From positions 62,001-126,000 of the forward strand of contig CAIJPD010000050.1 in assembly GCA_903822495.1 (NCBI GenBank): DNA of 64,000 bases. The letters are read 5' to 3'. This stretch comes from an uncultured Chloroflexota bacterium. GTDB taxonomy: Bacteria; Chloroflexota; Limnocylindria; Limnocylindrales; CSP1-4. The notes below the pieces were generated by a model. That model did no database searches. It was not told the origin of the DNA and saw only the letters and a program-made list of their open reading frames with translations. Every line of letters starts with the position of its first letter. The first letter of the stretch is position 1. The position numbers and the translations under genes are program-made. Below are positions 7,796 through 15,938 of this stretch, piece by piece.

Positions 7796-8802
7796 GGCTT
7801 GGAGCTCCCGGCGCTGGGCGCCGTTGTTGCCGGCGCGGCCGTGGCCGGCGCTCCGGTTGCCGCCGGCACCACGGGCGCCACCCGGCCCATGCCCAGCCGG
7901 GCGGACGAGTTGGTCGGGTCGATCGCGAGCGCGGCCCGGTAGTAGGTTGCGGCGCTGGTGGTGTCGCCCTTGAACTCGTACAGGATCGCCAGGCCGACGT
8001 TGGCGTCGAGAGCTGCGGGTGACTTGAGGATGGCCTTGAGGCGCTGCTCGGCCTGGGCCGACTTCCCGTTGGACAGGTCGGCCATGGCGCCGGCCCACTC
8101 GGCCTCGGAGGCGTTGCCGGACTTGGCGTACGCGTCGGCCAGGGCGAGATAGGGCTCGGCCCAGCCCACCGGCACGAAGGCGGAAGCCGCTCGGAGCGTC
8201 GCGACGGCCTTCTCGAACTCGCCGGTCTGGGTGAAGGCCTGGCCGATCAGGTACATGGCATCCGCGTCGGACCGGGTGATGCTCAGGGCCTTCTCCAGCC
8301 AGACGATGGCGTCGGCGGGTCGCGACTGTTTCATCGCGACGTTGCCCAGGCCAAAGTAGGCGGTCGCCAGCTTGGGATCCGAGTTGGCCATCTCGCCGCC
8401 GATGGCGGTGTCCACCACGGCCTTGAAGTCCGCGCCGGCCTTGTCGAGATCGTTGAGGCCCATGTACGCGCTGGCGCGCCCCAGCGTCGCCTGCTCGACG
8501 GCCTTGCCGGTCGCGATGATCTGGTTGTACTGGTCGATGGCGTCCAGGAAGCGCCCCTTGGCGACGTAGGTGTCCGCCAGCTGGCCGCGACTGGCAATGT
8601 CCGTGGGGTTCTCCCGGACGGTCTGCTCCAGCGTGGCGAGGCGCTGATCGACGATCTGGGGGGTAGCCGGTCGCCACCGGTCAATCGCGTAGAACGCGGT
8701 AAAGGCGATCACGCCGACCACCAGGATCAGCGCGAGGCGCTTGATCCAGCGGGTGAGGTCGCGGTCGCTCGGGAGCCGGTCGGACGGGACGCGGAGCTTC
8801 AT
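7792..8802 (-). CDS. Membrane-anchored TPR protein
   Basis: The protein has 336 residues from the ATG at 8802. A single membrane segment lies at about 22-42 (LALILVVGVIAFTAFYAI), followed by an extracytoplasmic domain of about seven tetratricopeptide repeats (for example LADTYVAKGRFLDAIDQYNQ, AYFGLGNVAMKQSRPADAIV, GLAILYEFKGDTTSAATYYR) and an Ala/Pro/Thr-rich tail. TPR domains bind partner proteins. It is first in a two-gene operon with the NHL protein (4-bp overlap) and is preceded by the second copy of the 73-nt element. The longer frame beginning at 8889 runs into that upstream region and lacks a better ribosome site. Confidence 0.83.
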   Translation of the reverse strand: MKLRVPSDRLPSDRDLTRWIKRLALILVVGVIAFTAFYAIDRWRPATPQIVDQRLATLEQTVRENPTDIASRGQLADTYVAKGRFLDAIDQYNQIIATGKAVEQATLGRASAYMGLNDLDKAGADFKAVVDTAIGGEMANSDPKLATAYFGLGNVAMKQSRPADAIVWLEKALSITRSDADAMYLIGQAFTQTGEFEKAVATLRAASAFVPVGWAEPYLALADAYAKSGNASEAEWAGAMADLSNGKSAQAEQRLKAILKSPAALDANVGLAILYEFKGDTTSAATYYRAALAIDPTNSSARLGMGRVAPVVPAATGAPATAAPATTAPSAGSSKP

Positions 8803-8918
8803 CTGGCTACCTGGCAAGCGAATTCCAGTGGTCCGAAGGGTCGTTGCACGCTTCGTTCGGATGAGCGGTGGACCGGGCCAGCCCCGCACCGGGAAGGGAT
8901 CGGAGCACGAGGCAGGCC

Positions 8919-8991
8919 CAAGTCCACGTGCCTAATCTCGCTGACGCGGCCCCGCGATCCCATCCGTCGAGCGGTAGATATCCGGTACAGG
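8919..8991 (-). promoter_or_regulatory. Conserved 73-nt upstream element, copy 2 (TPR-NHL operon)
   Basis: This is the second copy of the element at 6552-6624, with the identical 20-mer at 8972-8991 and TCCCATCC at 8958-8965 at exactly the same spacing. Its upstream edge lies only about 20 bp below the terminator hairpin of the Rieske gene. There is little room for a promoter outside the element, which favours it being the promoter/operator itself rather than a transcribed riboswitch. Confidence 0.7.
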
Positions 8992-9012
8992 GGAGGGCCC
9001 GATCGCACGGTT

Positions 9013-9059
9013 GGTGGTCTATCTCCGGGTGCACGGTAGCACCCGGGGCCCGGACCACC
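9013..9059 (-). terminator. Two-part hairpin after the Rieske gene
   Basis: The inner stem CCGGGTGC/GCACCCGG (9025-9032 with 9039-9046) is enclosed by an outer pairing GGTGGTC/GACCACC (9013-9019 with 9053-9059). It starts 12 nt after the stop at 9071. It separates the regulator-Rieske genes from the TPR-NHL operon. Confidence 0.55.
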
Positions 9060-9070
9060 GCGACGCAGGG

Positions 9071-9619
9071 TCAGCCCGGGACGTCCTGCCAGCCCACCTC
9101 GACGACGCCCGGGCCGGACTCGCGCACCTTCATGCGGTTCAGCGGCCTGGGCGCCGGCCCGGACAGCACCACGCCGTCCATCCCGAACTCCGCCGAGTGG
9201 CAGCGGCACAGGAACCGGCCGCGCGGCTTGTCCCAGTCGTACAGGCAGCTCTGGTGGGTGCAGCGCGGGTCGTAGGCGGTGATGGTCCCATCCGGGGCAA
9301 GCACCAGCCACGCGCCGCCGAAGCCCGCTGGGGGTGGCGCCGATGCGCCGGGCGGGCTGGCCGATGGGGCTGGCCTGGCGGCCTCCGAGGATGGGTCGGC
9401 GGTGGCCGGGCCCTGGGCGAACGGGAGGTCCGCCCAAGCCGGCTGGTTCATCGTCAGCGCGGTGACGTTCACGCGGACCCAGCGGGGCGGGGATGGCGTC
9501 GCGGCAGGACCCGTGCAGCCGGTCAGCTCCAGGGCGGCGGCACCCGACAGCGTGACGGCACCCAGCAGGAAGCGGCGACGCGAGAGCGGGCCGGCCAGGA
9601 CCTCGTCAGGCCCCGACAC
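9071..9619 (-). CDS. Tat-exported Rieske [2Fe-2S] lipoprotein
   Basis: The protein has 182 residues from a GTG at 9619, which overlaps the end of the upstream pseudo-receiver gene by 14 bp. A twin-arginine signal (SRRRFLLG) is followed by a lipobox with Cys at about 35 (ELTGC). A low-complexity Pro/Ala/Ser linker follows. The Rieske fold has both cluster-binding loops, CTHQSC (120-125) and CRCHS (138-142). A folded Fe-S protein exported by Tat and lipid-anchored outside the membrane fits a single-electron carrier feeding the cytochromes encoded next door. No cytochrome b partner is nearby, so it is not obviously part of a bc complex. Confidence 0.85.
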   Translation of the reverse strand: MSGPDEVLAGPLSRRRFLLGAVTLSGAAALELTGCTGPAATPSPPRWVRVNVTALTMNQPAWADLPFAQGPATADPSSEAARPAPSASPPGASAPPPAGFGGAWLVLAPDGTITAYDPRCTHQSCLYDWDKPRGRFLCRCHSAEFGMDGVVLSGPAPRPLNRMKVRESGPGVVEVGWQDVPG

Positions 9620-10127
9620 TGCGCAGCGCCGTGGCGACCCGCTTGGCCGTGACGGCGCCGACGGGGCCCGTGACCGGGCCGGCCGGAACGCCGGAACCAA
9701 TCACGGGCACGGGCGGCTCGGCGCCAAGCGGCAATTCGGCGGCGAGCGGCGACCCGGGGGCAAGGGCCTCGCTCCGGTCATGCCTGTCGCGGCCATGGAT
9801 GACGCGCAGCAGCTCCTCGGGCTGCGGGGGCAGCTCGTCGCGGCGCCACGTCCACGTTGGCCCGGCATCCAGCCCCACGTCGATGACGAGAGCCGACGGG
9901 GCCAGGCGCATGAGGTCGAGCGCCTGGACGGGCGGCGTCCGCTCGAGGATCACCACGTCGGGGCCATTGACCAGGGCCCGCTCGGCGCCGTCCAGGTCGT
10001 CGACGTGGACCATCTCCACGAACAACCCGGGGTCGGCAGCCAACAGTCGCCCAAGCCCCTCGCCCAGCAGGGGATGCGAGTAGAGGATGACCACCTGTTG
10101 ACGCCCGTCTCGCACCTGAGCCTCCAC
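9606..10127 (-). CDS. Stand-alone pseudo-receiver domain protein
   Basis: The protein has 173 residues (GTG start). The first 110 or so resemble a response-regulator receiver: VVILYSHPLLGEGLGRLL matches the usual ILIVDDHPLLREGL start, and DVVILERTPP matches the phospho-acceptor strand. The acidic pair is replaced by Tyr16-Ser17 and the phospho-acceptor Asp by Glu62. It therefore cannot be phosphorylated normally and may mimic a permanently on state. The C-terminal 60 residues are Pro/Gly/Ala-rich and there is no DNA-binding domain. It sits between a true kinase/regulator pair and the Rieske gene. It may be an adaptor or decoy for that pathway; this is inference. Confidence 0.72.
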   Translation of the reverse strand: MEAQVRDGRQQVVILYSHPLLGEGLGRLLAADPGLFVEMVHVDDLDGAERALVNGPDVVILERTPPVQALDLMRLAPSALVIDVGLDAGPTWTWRRDELPPQPEELLRVIHGRDRHDRSEALAPGSPLAAELPLGAEPPVPVIGSGVPAGPVTGPVGAVTAKRVATALRSVGA

Positions 10128-10289
10128 CGTGACCGTCGGTGATTGGGGCCGAGGCTAGGCGCTCTGGAAGCGGTAAACCATCCGCTGGACGGCACAGGCG
10201 TGGGTGTACCCGATCCACCGAGGGGGTATCGAAGGGAACAGGCCGGAGATCAGACGGCGTAGACCCCGCGGCCCCCGGGGACGGGCGGG

Positions 10290-10985
10290 CTAGTTGCCGC
10301 CGATGCCGATGCGGGCACCCAGGCCGTGCCGGACGACGTACGCGGCGGCCTGGATCCGGTTCTCCAGCTGGAGCTTCTCGAGGGCGTTGTGAACGTGGTT
10401 CTTGACGGTCCCCTCCGTGATGGAGAGGCGCGTCCCGATCTCCTTGTTGCTCAGACCTTCGGCCACCAGCTGCAGGATCTGGACCTCGCGCGCGGTGAGC
10501 TCCGGGCCGCTGGGCTCCGGAGTGGCCACCGGCCGGCGGTCCGAGTGCTCCCGGAACTCGCGCAGGAGACGGCCGGCGATGGCCGGCGAGAGGGCGGTCT
10601 CGTTGCGCATGACCGCCCGGATCAGGTCGTACAGCTGCTCCGGGCGGAGGTCCTTGAGCAGGTAGCCGTGGGCCCCGAACTTGATGGCGTCGAAGACGTG
10701 CTCGTCGGCCTCGGAGACCGACAGGATCACGACCTTCATGTTTGGCAGCTCGTCGCGGATCCGGCGGGTGGCCTCCACGCCGGTCATGACCGGCATCTCC
10801 ACGTCCATGCACACCAGGTCGGGCTGGAGCTGGTGTGCCATCTCCACGGCCCGCAGGCCGTTCTCCGCCTCGCCGACGATCTCGAAGTCCGGCTGGTCGC
10901 CGATCAGCGAGGCGATCGCGCGCCGGAAGAGGGCCTGGTCGTCGACCAGGAGGATCCTGATTGGCTGGGACGCCGGGACGCTCAT
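10290..10985 (-). CDS. NarL/LuxR-family response regulator
   Basis: The protein has 231 residues. The receiver domain (about 9-125) has the acidic pair in LLVDDQ, phospho-acceptor Asp61 (LVCMDVEMP) and the conserved Lys (YLLKDL). After a linker, residues about 165-225 are a LuxR-type helix-turn-helix (LTAREVQILQLVAEGLSNKEI, ITEGTVKNHVHNALEKL). It follows the histidine kinase gene with a 7-nt gap, so the two form a cognate pair. It is the best candidate to bind the 73-nt elements upstream of the TPR-NHL and cytochrome operons, although this is untested. Confidence 0.93.
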   Translation of the reverse strand: MSVPASQPIRILLVDDQALFRRAIASLIGDQPDFEIVGEAENGLRAVEMAHQLQPDLVCMDVEMPVMTGVEATRRIRDELPNMKVVILSVSEADEHVFDAIKFGAHGYLLKDLRPEQLYDLIRAVMRNETALSPAIAGRLLREFREHSDRRPVATPEPSGPELTAREVQILQLVAEGLSNKEIGTRLSITEGTVKNHVHNALEKLQLENRIQAAAYVVRHGLGARIGIGGN

Positions 10986-10992
10986 GTGCGCG

Positions 10993-12744
10993 TCATTCTG
11001 GCGCCGATGCGCGGCCGATGCGCGGAAGACCCGGGACCGGCGTCAGGGGAACCATGGCGATGACGCGCGTGCCGCGGCCCGGCGCCGAATCGACGCGCAG
11101 GGTGCCACCTACCAGCTCGATCCGTTCGCGCATGGTCTGGACGCCAAACCCGCCATCGCGGTGGATCATGCTCCGGCTGGGATCGAACCCGCGGCCATCG
11201 TCCTCGATGACGATCGTGAGCATGCCGGCGGGCTCGCCGTTGGTGATCCGGATGCGGGCCGTGGTGGCCCGCGCGTGCTTGCGCACGTTGGTCAGCGCCT
11301 CCTGGATGACGCGGATGATCTGGATCTCGCTGTCGCTGGGGAGCGAGAGATCACCCTCGATCGTCGTGTCGAGCATGGTCCGGACGCCGGACTGGTGGCT
11401 GTACTTCTCGACGTAGGCGGCCAGGCTCTCGATGAGGCCACGGTCCCGGCTGGCCTCGCGCAGGCCCAGGATGGCCTCCCGGACGTCGCGGTAGGCCTCC
11501 TCCGCCACGTCGGCCAGGTCGGTCAGCTCCGTGGAGACCCGCGGCAGCGGCGCCAGGTCCGGCTTGGAGAGGAGCGCGCGGAGGCGCAGGTGCGTGCTGC
11601 CCAGGACCTGGGCCATGGAGTCATGCAGCTCGCGCGCGATCCGGTCGCGCTCCGCCAGGATGGCGCTCTGGCGCTCGTGCTCGCGCAGGCGGGCGGCGGT
11701 GATGGCGATCGCCGCGAGGCCGGCCATCGTCATGAGGTAGCCCCGGTCCCGCTCGCTGAACGGCTCGCCCGAGTGAGATGCGATCCACAGGTCGCCGTAG
11801 GCCTCGCCGGGGCTCCAGATGGTTGCCTGCAGCGAGTGCGCGAAGTCCGCCGCGGTCCCGACGCCGCAGCTGTGCTCGCGCCCGCGCCCGTCGCCGACCG
11901 GCGGGCACTGGCAGGCCACGCCATCCGCGACCGCGGCCGCCAGGTCCTGCTGCCCCGCGAAGTCGTTGAGGATCGCCTCCGTCAGGCACATCCGCCCCAC
12001 ATCCGCGCCGAGGCGGTCGCGGGCACCGTTCACGATCGTGGCGATGATCTCCGAGAGCGGTGCCTGGCTGCCAATCTGGAGGAGCGTCTGATAGAGCGTG
12101 TGGCCCTCGTACTTGCGTCGCTGGAGGTCGCCGACGAGCTGGCCGATCTGGATGGCACCGGCCAGCAGGTTGCCGATCGTGTGGAGCGCCTCGGGGGAGG
12201 GCAGGCGCTCGGCGCGGGACTCGGGCACGGTCAGCTTGAGGTGACCGAGCAGGTTGGGGCCCGTCCCGAGGGGGATCTCCACGGCGCGTTCGGGGGTGCT
12301 CAGGCCGTCCCGCGCGGCGCGACGCGGGTCGTCGTAGACCTGGCGCCGGTCAACGTGGTGGCCCGGCTCGATGGCCGGCACGTGGATGGAGATGTGGCCC
12401 GCCCGCGTCTCCTGTGCGATCGAAAGGAGCGCGGCCCGCATGACCTGGTCCACGTCCAGCTCGCCCTGGATGGCGAGGGAGACCCCGGTGACCACCGCCA
12501 TGTCGCGGTTCTGGCGCACGGTCTCGCGCTGGGTCGCCTCGATGTTGAAGAAGAGCACGAGGCCAAAGCCCACGGCGGCAACGACGGCCAATCCGGAGGA
12601 GAGGAGATTGGCGGCATCGGCCCCGAAGGCCGAAACCAGGACCGTCGCGTGAACGGCCTGAAGCGCCAACAGGAAGAGGGCCGGGGCAACGATCCCGATC
12701 CACTTCAGGTAGCGCAAGGTGCGCGGCCCGGCATGCTGGTCCAT
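10993..12744 (-). CDS. NarX/DegS-type sensor histidine kinase with GAF-like domains
   Basis: The protein has 583 residues. Two membrane segments lie at about 15-35 and 44-66, followed by two cytoplasmic GAF-like regions (about 80-205 and 215-355). The HisKA_3 dimerisation helix has phospho-acceptor His374 (RDRIARELHDSMAQ), and the HATPase has an N-box (EALTNVRKHA) and G-box (DDGRGFD). The second GAF-like region carries four cysteines (253, 278, 280, 293; CQCPP and HSC), which could bind a metal or Fe-S cluster as a redox or oxygen sensor, as in NreB-like kinases. No periplasmic ligand domain is present, so sensing is probably intracellular. It pairs with the regulator just downstream. Confidence 0.92.
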   Translation of the reverse strand: MDQHAGPRTLRYLKWIGIVAPALFLLALQAVHATVLVSAFGADAANLLSSGLAVVAAVGFGLVLFFNIEATQRETVRQNRDMAVVTGVSLAIQGELDVDQVMRAALLSIAQETRAGHISIHVPAIEPGHHVDRRQVYDDPRRAARDGLSTPERAVEIPLGTGPNLLGHLKLTVPESRAERLPSPEALHTIGNLLAGAIQIGQLVGDLQRRKYEGHTLYQTLLQIGSQAPLSEIIATIVNGARDRLGADVGRMCLTEAILNDFAGQQDLAAAVADGVACQCPPVGDGRGREHSCGVGTAADFAHSLQATIWSPGEAYGDLWIASHSGEPFSERDRGYLMTMAGLAAIAITAARLREHERQSAILAERDRIARELHDSMAQVLGSTHLRLRALLSKPDLAPLPRVSTELTDLADVAEEAYRDVREAILGLREASRDRGLIESLAAYVEKYSHQSGVRTMLDTTIEGDLSLPSDSEIQIIRVIQEALTNVRKHARATTARIRITNGEPAGMLTIVIEDDGRGFDPSRSMIHRDGGFGVQTMRERIELVGGTLRVDSAPGRGTRVIAMVPLTPVPGLPRIGRASAPE

Positions 12745-12957
12745 GGGTTCCCTTCCCTGGCAACGCCGGACTGTCGGAATCCGCGTCGCACGAAGAGTAT
12801 CCCGGTGTATGCGATTGCGCGGTCAGAGACCGTCGGCCCTTGGGCGGGGGGCCGTTCGGCCCGGATTTCATGGGCCGATCCGGACTGACGACAGGCACGG
12901 GGCCGGCGACGGGCACGGGGCCGGACGGCCGTCATGGGTCAGATCCTTCCGGGGTGC

Positions 12958-12963
12958 GACAAT
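12958..12963 (+). promoter_or_regulatory. -10-like GACAAT, 6 nt before the TerC start
   Basis: GACAAT-N6-ATG at 12970. It matches the short-spacing pattern seen at other starts in this window and suggests a leaderless message. Confidence 0.4.
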
Positions 12964-12969
12964 TTGATC

Positions 12970-13764
12970 ATGCACTGGATGTCTGAACCCGAGGGCTGGA
13001 TTGCCCTGCTGACGCTGACCGCCCTGGAGATCGTCCTGGGCATCGACAACATCATCTTCCTGTCGGTCATCACCAGCCGCATCCCGCACGAGAACCAGGC
13101 TCGTGTCCGCTCCGTGGGCCTTGGCCTGGCGCTGCTGATGCGCAGCGTGCTGCTCCTCGGCCTCTCGGCGCTGGTCGCCCTGACCGCGCCGCTCGTCACG
13201 ATCCTCGACGTGGAGATCTCGGGCCGCGACCTGATCCTGATCCTCGGCGGGTTGTTCCTGATCGCCAAGGCGACGACGGAGATCCACGAGGGCCTGGAAG
13301 GCGAGCCGTCCGACGCGGACGAGGGCGAGCCCGTCTCCCGCGGCTCCACGGGCTCCAAGGCCCCGCGGCGCGCTCCCAGCATCAAGGCGGCGCTCATCCA
13401 GATCGTCCTGCTCGACGCCGTGTTCTCGCTGGATTCCGTCATCACCGCCATCGGCATGGCCGACGACGTGTCGATCATGATCTCCGCGGTCGTCATCGCG
13501 ATCGGGGTCATGCTGTTCGCGGCGGCGCCGCTCGGGCGCTTCGTGGAGGAGCATCCCACGATCAAGATGCTGGCCCTGAGCTTCCTGCTCCTCGTCGGCA
13601 TGTCGCTGGTCGCCGACGGCCTCGACGTCCACATCCCCAAGGGCTACATCTACTTCGCGATGGGGTTCTCGGTGTTCGTGGAGTTCCTCAACCTGCGGGT
13701 GCGGTCCAAGCGGACGGAGCCGGTCCACCTGCACCCCGGCCTGGACGAGCCGTCCGAAGGCTGA
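12970..13764 (+). CDS. TerC/Alx-family integral membrane protein
   Basis: The 264-residue protein has about seven membrane segments. The conserved TerC signatures with buried acidic residues are visible: LEIVLGIDNIIFLSVI near the start and LLDAVFSLDSVITAIGMADD in the second half. A charged loop at about 113-145 (EGEPSDADEGEPVSRG) separates the two halves. Family members export Mn2+ or support metallation of secreted proteins. The ATG at 12970 fits the family N-terminus; an upstream start at 12934 would add 12 unrelated residues. It stands alone, convergent with the Fe-S carrier gene. Confidence 0.92.
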   Translation: MHWMSEPEGWIALLTLTALEIVLGIDNIIFLSVITSRIPHENQARVRSVGLGLALLMRSVLLLGLSALVALTAPLVTILDVEISGRDLILILGGLFLIAKATTEIHEGLEGEPSDADEGEPVSRGSTGSKAPRRAPSIKAALIQIVLLDAVFSLDSVITAIGMADDVSIMISAVVIAIGVMLFAAAPLGRFVEEHPTIKMLALSFLLLVGMSLVADGLDVHIPKGYIYFAMGFSVFVEFLNLRVRSKRTEPVHLHPGLDEPSEG

Positions 13765-13823
13765 GGCAGGGCGGGTGGCCCGAGCCTCGAAGCGGCCACG
13801 GGACGACGAAGCGGCCGCCTGAA

Positions 13824-13860
13824 TCACGAAGCCGCCGGCGGACCGGCGGCTTCAGCGTGA
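13824..13860. terminator. Bidirectional hairpin terminator
   Basis: Core arms 13828-13838 and 13843-13853 (GAAGCCGCCGG) pair perfectly with a 4-nt loop. The stem extends outward through ATCACG/CGTGAT with a 2-nt bulge. It lies between the convergent TerC and Fe-S carrier genes and can serve both. Confidence 0.6.
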
Positions 13861-13922
13861 TCCGGGCGTGACCCCGGGGTGAGACCTCGGGCGGCGGGGT
13901 GGAGGTCCCGCCACCCGGGGGG

Positions 13923-14318
13923 TCAGTGGGCGCAGGAGCGCGGGCTGCCCTCGTCGTCCTCGGTGCGGAAGCTGGATCCGCAGCCGCAGGCCGCAACCGC
14001 GTTGGGGTTGTTGACCGTGAAGCCGGCGCCCATCAGGGTGTCGATGTAGTCGATCTGCGAGCCGCTCAGCAGCTTGACGCTCTGGCCATCCACGTAGACC
14101 TTGACGCCCTTCTCGACGACGACGCAGTCCTCCGGGGTGGGAGCGTCCTCCAGCATCATGCCGTAGCGATAGCCGCTGCAGCCGCCCGAGTACACGTACA
14201 CGCGGAGGCCGATCGCGGGGTTGGCCTCGGCCGCGGTGAGCTCCTGGAGCTTGTGCGCGGCGGCGTCGGTCAGCGACACGTTGATGGCCGGGGTGGCCTG
14301 GAACTCGAGCTCGATCAT
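13923..14318 (-). CDS. A-type iron-sulfur carrier (IscA/SufA/ErpA family)
   Basis: The protein has 131 residues from the ATG at 14318, chosen because GAAGAGG lies about 9 nt upstream and the protein then starts with MIELEF, as usual. The three cluster-ligand cysteines are present: SGGCSGY (first) and CGCGSSF near the C-terminus. The family receives an Fe-S cluster from a scaffold and delivers it to targets. It is distant from the suf genes at 43-46 kb, so it may serve the haem/Rieske proteins or act generally. The C-terminal tail is slightly longer than in E. coli homologs and has one extra Cys. Confidence 0.93.
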   Translation of the reverse strand: MIELEFQATPAINVSLTDAAAHKLQELTAAEANPAIGLRVYVYSGGCSGYRYGMMLEDAPTPEDCVVVEKGVKVYVDGQSVKLLSGSQIDYIDTLMGAGFTVNNPNAVAACGCGSSFRTEDDEGSPRSCAH

Positions 14319-14653
14319 TCGGTGCATCCTCTTCGGAGGCCGGGCCGCCACACTGCGGGGACGGCGTGGGACGAATCGACTGAGATCCTACGCCGGGCTC
14401 GTAATTTCGGCAACAGTGACGCCAGTATCGGTCCGAGCGCGAGGCGGCGCGAGACGGCGCCGGGCGGCTGACCGGACCCGCATGCACGGCGGCCGGGCGG
14501 TGCGTCGCGGAACCGGACCCCCGTCCCCTGGCCGGCGGGACCATCGGCTGGCCGCCGGCCGGTAATCGCGCGGCCCTCCCCGCGTTCTGTCAGCACGGAC
14601 TCATCTGATCGGCCATCCGGCCGGTCGCCGCCCAGGCAGATCGGGAGTGTGCG
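14319..14653. other. 335-bp divergent spacer without genes
   Basis: It separates the minus-strand Fe-S carrier from the plus-strand surface protein. It is rich in GGCCGG-type inverted repeats (for example around 14530-14565). No clear ECF-type promoter pair or other operator was found. A Shine-Dalgarno-like GGGAG lies about 7 nt before the ATG at 14654. Confidence 0.5.
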
Positions 14654-15856
14654 ATGGATCAGCACCTGGATCAGGGTACCGGCGACGCCGGTGCGGGCAC
14701 CTCGGGACGGGCCGAGCTGCTGGACGACTGGACCCGGCCGGTCGGCCGGGCCGCCGTGCGGCGCGGTCGACAACTCCCCAACCTGCGCGTCTCCACGCCC
14801 GTCGCGTTCCTCGCGGGCGTGCTGGTGACGGCGCTGGTGGCCGGGGCGGCACTGCGGCCCGGCGCCGCGGCCGATCCGGCCTCTGCGGCCGGAGCCGGCG
14901 CGGTCGGCGCCGGCGCGGGCGGTGGCGGCGAGAGTGCGGCCGGGCGAGACGCGTCCGCCGATGGCGACAGCCTCGGAAGCCGCGGCGACAGCGAGACCGG
15001 ATGGATGGGCGGCTTCACGACCGGCGTGGCCTACGTGGTTCAGCCCACGGCGGCGCCCACCGCCGCGCCCACCCCGACCCCGGAGCCCACCGCAGCGCCG
15101 ACGCCCGAGGCCACCCCGGAGCCAACGCCCGAGCCGACACCCGAGCCGACGCCGACGCCCGCACCGACGCCGGTGCCTGCCCTGAGCCTCGCGCTGAGCA
15201 TCAAGGCCAACCACCCGTACCTGGCATGGTCGGTGTGCGACGGCGTCGCGTTCGACTACTACAAGGTGGTCCGCTCCACCGACTCGAGCGTCTCGTGGCC
15301 GACCGGCGCCGGGGACACGCTGGTGGCCGCCGTCAGCCCCGGTGGCAGCCTGAGCGCCGGGGACGCGAGCGCCCCCGCCAGCACCCGTCTCTATTACCGG
15401 GTCTTCTGCGTCAAGTCCACCAACGGTGGCTGGACCATCCTCCGGTCGAGCGCCACCAGGTCCATCGACAGCCCGGCCCCCACGGAGCCGCCGGCCGCGC
15501 CGACGCCATGCACCCTCATCCTGGCCGGGCCGGTCGTCGCCTCGATCACGATCACCGCGCCGACGACCGCCACCGTGGTCGGCGGGCCGGGCGTCACGCT
15601 CTCCTGGACGGCGTGCACCAGCGCCAGCCTGACCTACTACAAGGTGGTTCGCTCAAACAGCCCGGACCCCTCGTACATCCGGTCCACCCCCGGCAGCACG
15701 CTGATCGCGGCGATCACGCCGGGCAACGGGACGGCGTTCGTTGACCATCCCGGCTCGGGCACCTGGTATTACCGGGTCGAGGCCGTGGGCGACAACCCCG
15801 ACGGATCGCACTGCCTGCTGGGCCAGACGGCCGTCGTCACGGTCACGATCCCCTGA
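14654..15856 (+). CDS. Membrane-anchored surface protein with PT linker and two FN3-like domains
   Basis: The protein has 400 residues. A short cytoplasmic N-terminus is followed by one membrane segment (about 49-67), an Ala/Gly-rich stretch, a Pro-Thr-Glu linker (about 130-175) and two related beta-sandwich domains (about 178-275 and 290-400). Each domain has the pattern LxWSVCDGVxFDYYKVVRS and a YYRV(F/E) strand; a Cys pair in each could form a disulfide. GGGAG 7 nt upstream supports the ATG. It is followed by an ECF sigma factor and a FecR-like protein that bears the same sort of domains, suggesting a common surface-sensing system. The ligand is unknown. Confidence 0.8.
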   Translation: MDQHLDQGTGDAGAGTSGRAELLDDWTRPVGRAAVRRGRQLPNLRVSTPVAFLAGVLVTALVAGAALRPGAAADPASAAGAGAVGAGAGGGGESAAGRDASADGDSLGSRGDSETGWMGGFTTGVAYVVQPTAAPTAAPTPTPEPTAAPTPEATPEPTPEPTPEPTPTPAPTPVPALSLALSIKANHPYLAWSVCDGVAFDYYKVVRSTDSSVSWPTGAGDTLVAAVSPGGSLSAGDASAPASTRLYYRVFCVKSTNGGWTILRSSATRSIDSPAPTEPPAAPTPCTLILAGPVVASITITAPTTATVVGGPGVTLSWTACTSASLTYYKVVRSNSPDPSYIRSTPGSTLIAAITPGNGTAFVDHPGSGTWYYRVEAVGDNPDGSHCLLGQTAVVTVTIP

Positions 15857-15938
15857 CCGGGCCGAACGAGTAGGGGCGTGGACAGGTACGGACGGGCGAT
15901 GGTGGGCGCGGCTCGGCCCGCCCACCATCGAGCTCCGA

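Noticed and set aside
9071-9619. Rieske protein as part of a cytochrome bc or arsenite oxidase complex
   Set aside because: No cytochrome b or molybdopterin subunit is encoded nearby; only the Rieske motifs and Tat/lipobox can be supported.
12795-12825. A copy of the element upstream of the kinase gene (CATACACCGGGATACTC on the minus strand)
   Set aside because: Similarity is limited to a CCGG core with flanking AT bases, too short to trust in GC-rich DNA.
10681-12888. A 735-codon plus-strand frame opposite the histidine kinase
   Set aside because: No recognisable domain; the minus-strand kinase has all catalytic boxes. Long antisense frames are expected at this GC content.
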